Positions 7,722 to 8,655 of a stretch of 8,655 nt of DNA are shown piece after piece. Below the pieces are notes generated by a model that made no database searches, was not told where the DNA came from, and saw only the letters and a program-made list of their open reading frames with translations. The stretch is from the NCBI GenBank assembly GCA_023428295.1, contig JAEYYV010000025.1, positions 1 through 8,655 on the forward strand. The letters are read 5' to 3'. The translations under genes were made by a program, and so were the position numbers. Source of the stretch: Pseudomonadota bacterium (GTDB lineage: Bacteria > Myxococcota_A > Polyangia > Haliangiales > Haliangiaceae). Position 1 is the first letter of the stretch, and every line of letters begins with the position of its first letter.

Positions 7722-8513
7722 GTGTTCCTCAAATACATCGACTTCATCTTCACGCCGTTCCGCGCCATCTTCTCCAAGTGGATGCGCGTGAAGAGCGTGA
7801 AGGGCGCCATCACTGGTGACGTCAATCGCGCCAAAGGCCTCGGCCATCGCGCGAAGGGGTACGGCAAGCAGGCGCAGGGCTACGCGAACAAGGCGCAGCA
7901 GTACGCACAGCAAGGTCAAGAGGGAGCTCAGCAGATGCAACAGGGACAAGGAGCACCGGGAATGCCGGGTGCCCCGGGTGCGCCAGGTGCACCAGGAGCG
8001 CCGGCGGGTCCAATTCCGAACCCACCGATTCGCACGCAAGGCTTCTGGATCTTCGCCAAGAAGTTCTGCTCGCAGTGCGAACAGCAGCTCGACAAGACAT
8101 GGGACGCCTGTCCGTACTGCGCGCAGATCGCCGCGCAGGCCGCCGTCGCTCCGGCGAAGCTGCAGGCGCTCAAGACACAGGCATTCGTCCTCGACTCGAC
8201 GGGTGGCCCTGGGAGCATGCAGCTCTGCGGCTGGCTCATTCCGCTGCAAGGACCGCAGAAGGGTGAGCTGTTCACGCTTCAACCCACGACGATCGTCGGC
8301 ACCGATCCCAAGACCTGCGGCGTCGTCTTGCAAGACAAGTTCATGTCGAGCAAGCACGCCGAGATCAAGGCCGAGAACGGCATCTGGGTGCTCCGCGACA
8401 CGGGCTCGACGAACGGGACCTACGTCAACAACAAGCGCGTCGATCGTCACGAGCTCGTCGACAACGACTTCGTGAAGTTCGGCCAAGCGATGCTGAAGTT
8501 CAAGAGCCTATGA
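7722..8513 (+). CDS. FHA-domain protein with zinc ribbon, collagen-like stretch and amphipathic N-terminus
   Basis: A 263-residue protein from a GTG start with GAGGAAG six to ten bases upstream. Residues 2-20 are an amphipathic, aromatic-rich segment (FLKYIDFIFTPFRAIFSKW) that may lie on a membrane. Residues 30-71 repeat a seven-residue unit (AKGLGHR, AKGYGKQ, AQGYANK, AQQYAQQ). Residues 77-94 are six Gly-x-Pro triplets. C116/C119 and C130/C133 form a compact zinc ribbon. Residues 168-263 are an FHA domain with SSKHAEI and LRDTGSTNGTYVNNKRV. The usual Gly-Arg before the pThr-binding loop is Gly-Thr here (IVGTDP, residues 191-196). FHA domains bind phosphothreonine peptides, and FHA proteins regulate some T6SS through a kinase/phosphatase pair. 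I infer a regulator or recruiting scaffold for the upstream injection machine. No kinase gene is visible in the window. Confidence 0.88.
   Translation: MFLKYIDFIFTPFRAIFSKWMRVKSVKGAITGDVNRAKGLGHRAKGYGKQAQGYANKAQQYAQQGQEGAQQMQQGQGAPGMPGAPGAPGAPGAPAGPIPNPPIRTQGFWIFAKKFCSQCEQQLDKTWDACPYCAQIAAQAAVAPAKLQALKTQAFVLDSTGGPGSMQLCGWLIPLQGPQKGELFTLQPTTIVGTDPKTCGVVLQDKFMSSKHAEIKAENGIWVLRDTGSTNGTYVNNKRVDRHELVDNDFVKFGQAMLKFKSL
7809..7934 (+). repeat. 21-bp/heptad repeat in the FHA protein
   Basis: Residues 30-71 fall into six consecutive seven-residue units: ITGDVNR, AKGLGHR, AKGYGKQ, AQGYANK, AQQYAQQ and GQEGAQQ. Ala holds the first position in four units, and Leu or Tyr holds the fourth in three following ones. 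The unit is 21 bp and has diverged at the DNA level. It could form an amphipathic helix or coiled coil for self-association. Confidence 0.7.
7950..8012 (+). repeat. collagen-like Gly-x-Pro run in the FHA protein
   Basis: Six Gly-x-Pro triplets, GAP GMP GAP GAP GAP GAP, followed by AGP, separate the heptad region from the zinc ribbon. The nine-base unit GGTGCCCCG-like repeats account for it. With only six triplets a stable triple helix is doubtful; a stiff extended spacer is more likely. Confidence 0.8.
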
Positions 8514-8655
8514 GGACGATGACGACCAAGCTCGCGATCCTTTCGTTCTTCGGATGGTTCGCTCTCCTGTTCTTCGGCGGCAGCGCGCACGCCGATGGAC
8601 AGATCGAAGTCTTCATGCAGGTGAAGCCGCAAGAGGCGGGCACCGCCACGGCCAA
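8510..8655 (+). CDS. exported protein with signal peptide, 3'-truncated
   Basis: The ATG at 8510 overlaps the FHA stop by 4 nt (ATGA). A second ATG at 8519 is three codons further on; the weak AAGAG upstream and the overlap favour the first. The 48 visible residues are MRTMTTK, a hydrophobic core LAILSFFGWFALLFFGG, and SAHA followed by DGQIEVFMQVKP. This is a Sec-type signal peptide with an AHA cleavage site after residue 28. There is no lipobox cysteine, so it is not a lipoprotein like T6SS TssJ. The mature protein would be periplasmic, outer-membrane or secreted. Too little is present to name a family. The overlap indicates co-translation with the FHA protein. Confidence 0.75.
   Translation, partial: MRTMTTKLAILSFFGWFALLFFGGSAHADGQIEVFMQVKPQEAGTATA

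Overview
The window is GC-rich, strongly G/C-biased at codon third positions, and coded entirely on the + strand. Base composition, long low-complexity Gly/Ala/Gln tracts and an FHA/zinc-ribbon signalling protein beside a phage-tail-like locus suggest a large-genome deltaproteobacterial lineage such as Myxococcota. This is an inference from style; there is no rRNA or other marker.

Layout. (1) Positions 1-1354 hold the 3' part of a gene for a low-complexity protein: a Gly/Ala-rich repeat domain, a Ser-Thr-Pro linker and a polar tail. (2) Positions 1355-1528 are non-coding. They carry a candidate sigma70-type promoter (1459-1487) and a small hairpin at the predicted transcript start. (3) Positions 1547-7651 form a tight block: a previously uncalled 53-residue zinc-ribbon protein, a gp25/TssE-like sheath initiator, a 1012-residue gp6/J-like baseplate wedge protein, a gp7/tail-protein-I-like wedge protein with an N-terminal PASTA domain, and a 512-residue protein with a baseplate-adaptor-like N-terminus and a C-terminal beta domain. 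Gaps are 12, 3 and 4 nt, then a 4-nt ATGA overlap. (4) A 70-nt gap carries a two-stem hairpin. (5) Next is an FHA protein with an amphipathic N-terminus, a heptad repeat, a collagen-like stretch and a zinc ribbon. (6) An ATGA overlap leads into the signal-peptide start of an exported protein cut by the window end.

Together genes 2-5 are the baseplate module of a contractile injection system (CIS: T6SS, extracellular CIS or R-tailocin superfamily). gp25 would seed sheath polymerisation, J and the PASTA/tail-I protein would form the wedges, and the 512-residue protein could be an adaptor or target/membrane-binding part. The FHA protein suggests phospho-signalling control or recruitment, as FHA proteins do in some T6SS. 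The order gp25, gp6-like, gp7-like, TssK-like N-terminus, FHA recalls tssE-tssF-tssG-tssK-fha, yet the sequences look like the eCIS/phage type. Tube, sheath, spike, PAAR and AAA+ ATPase genes are not in the window and would have to lie in the flanks.
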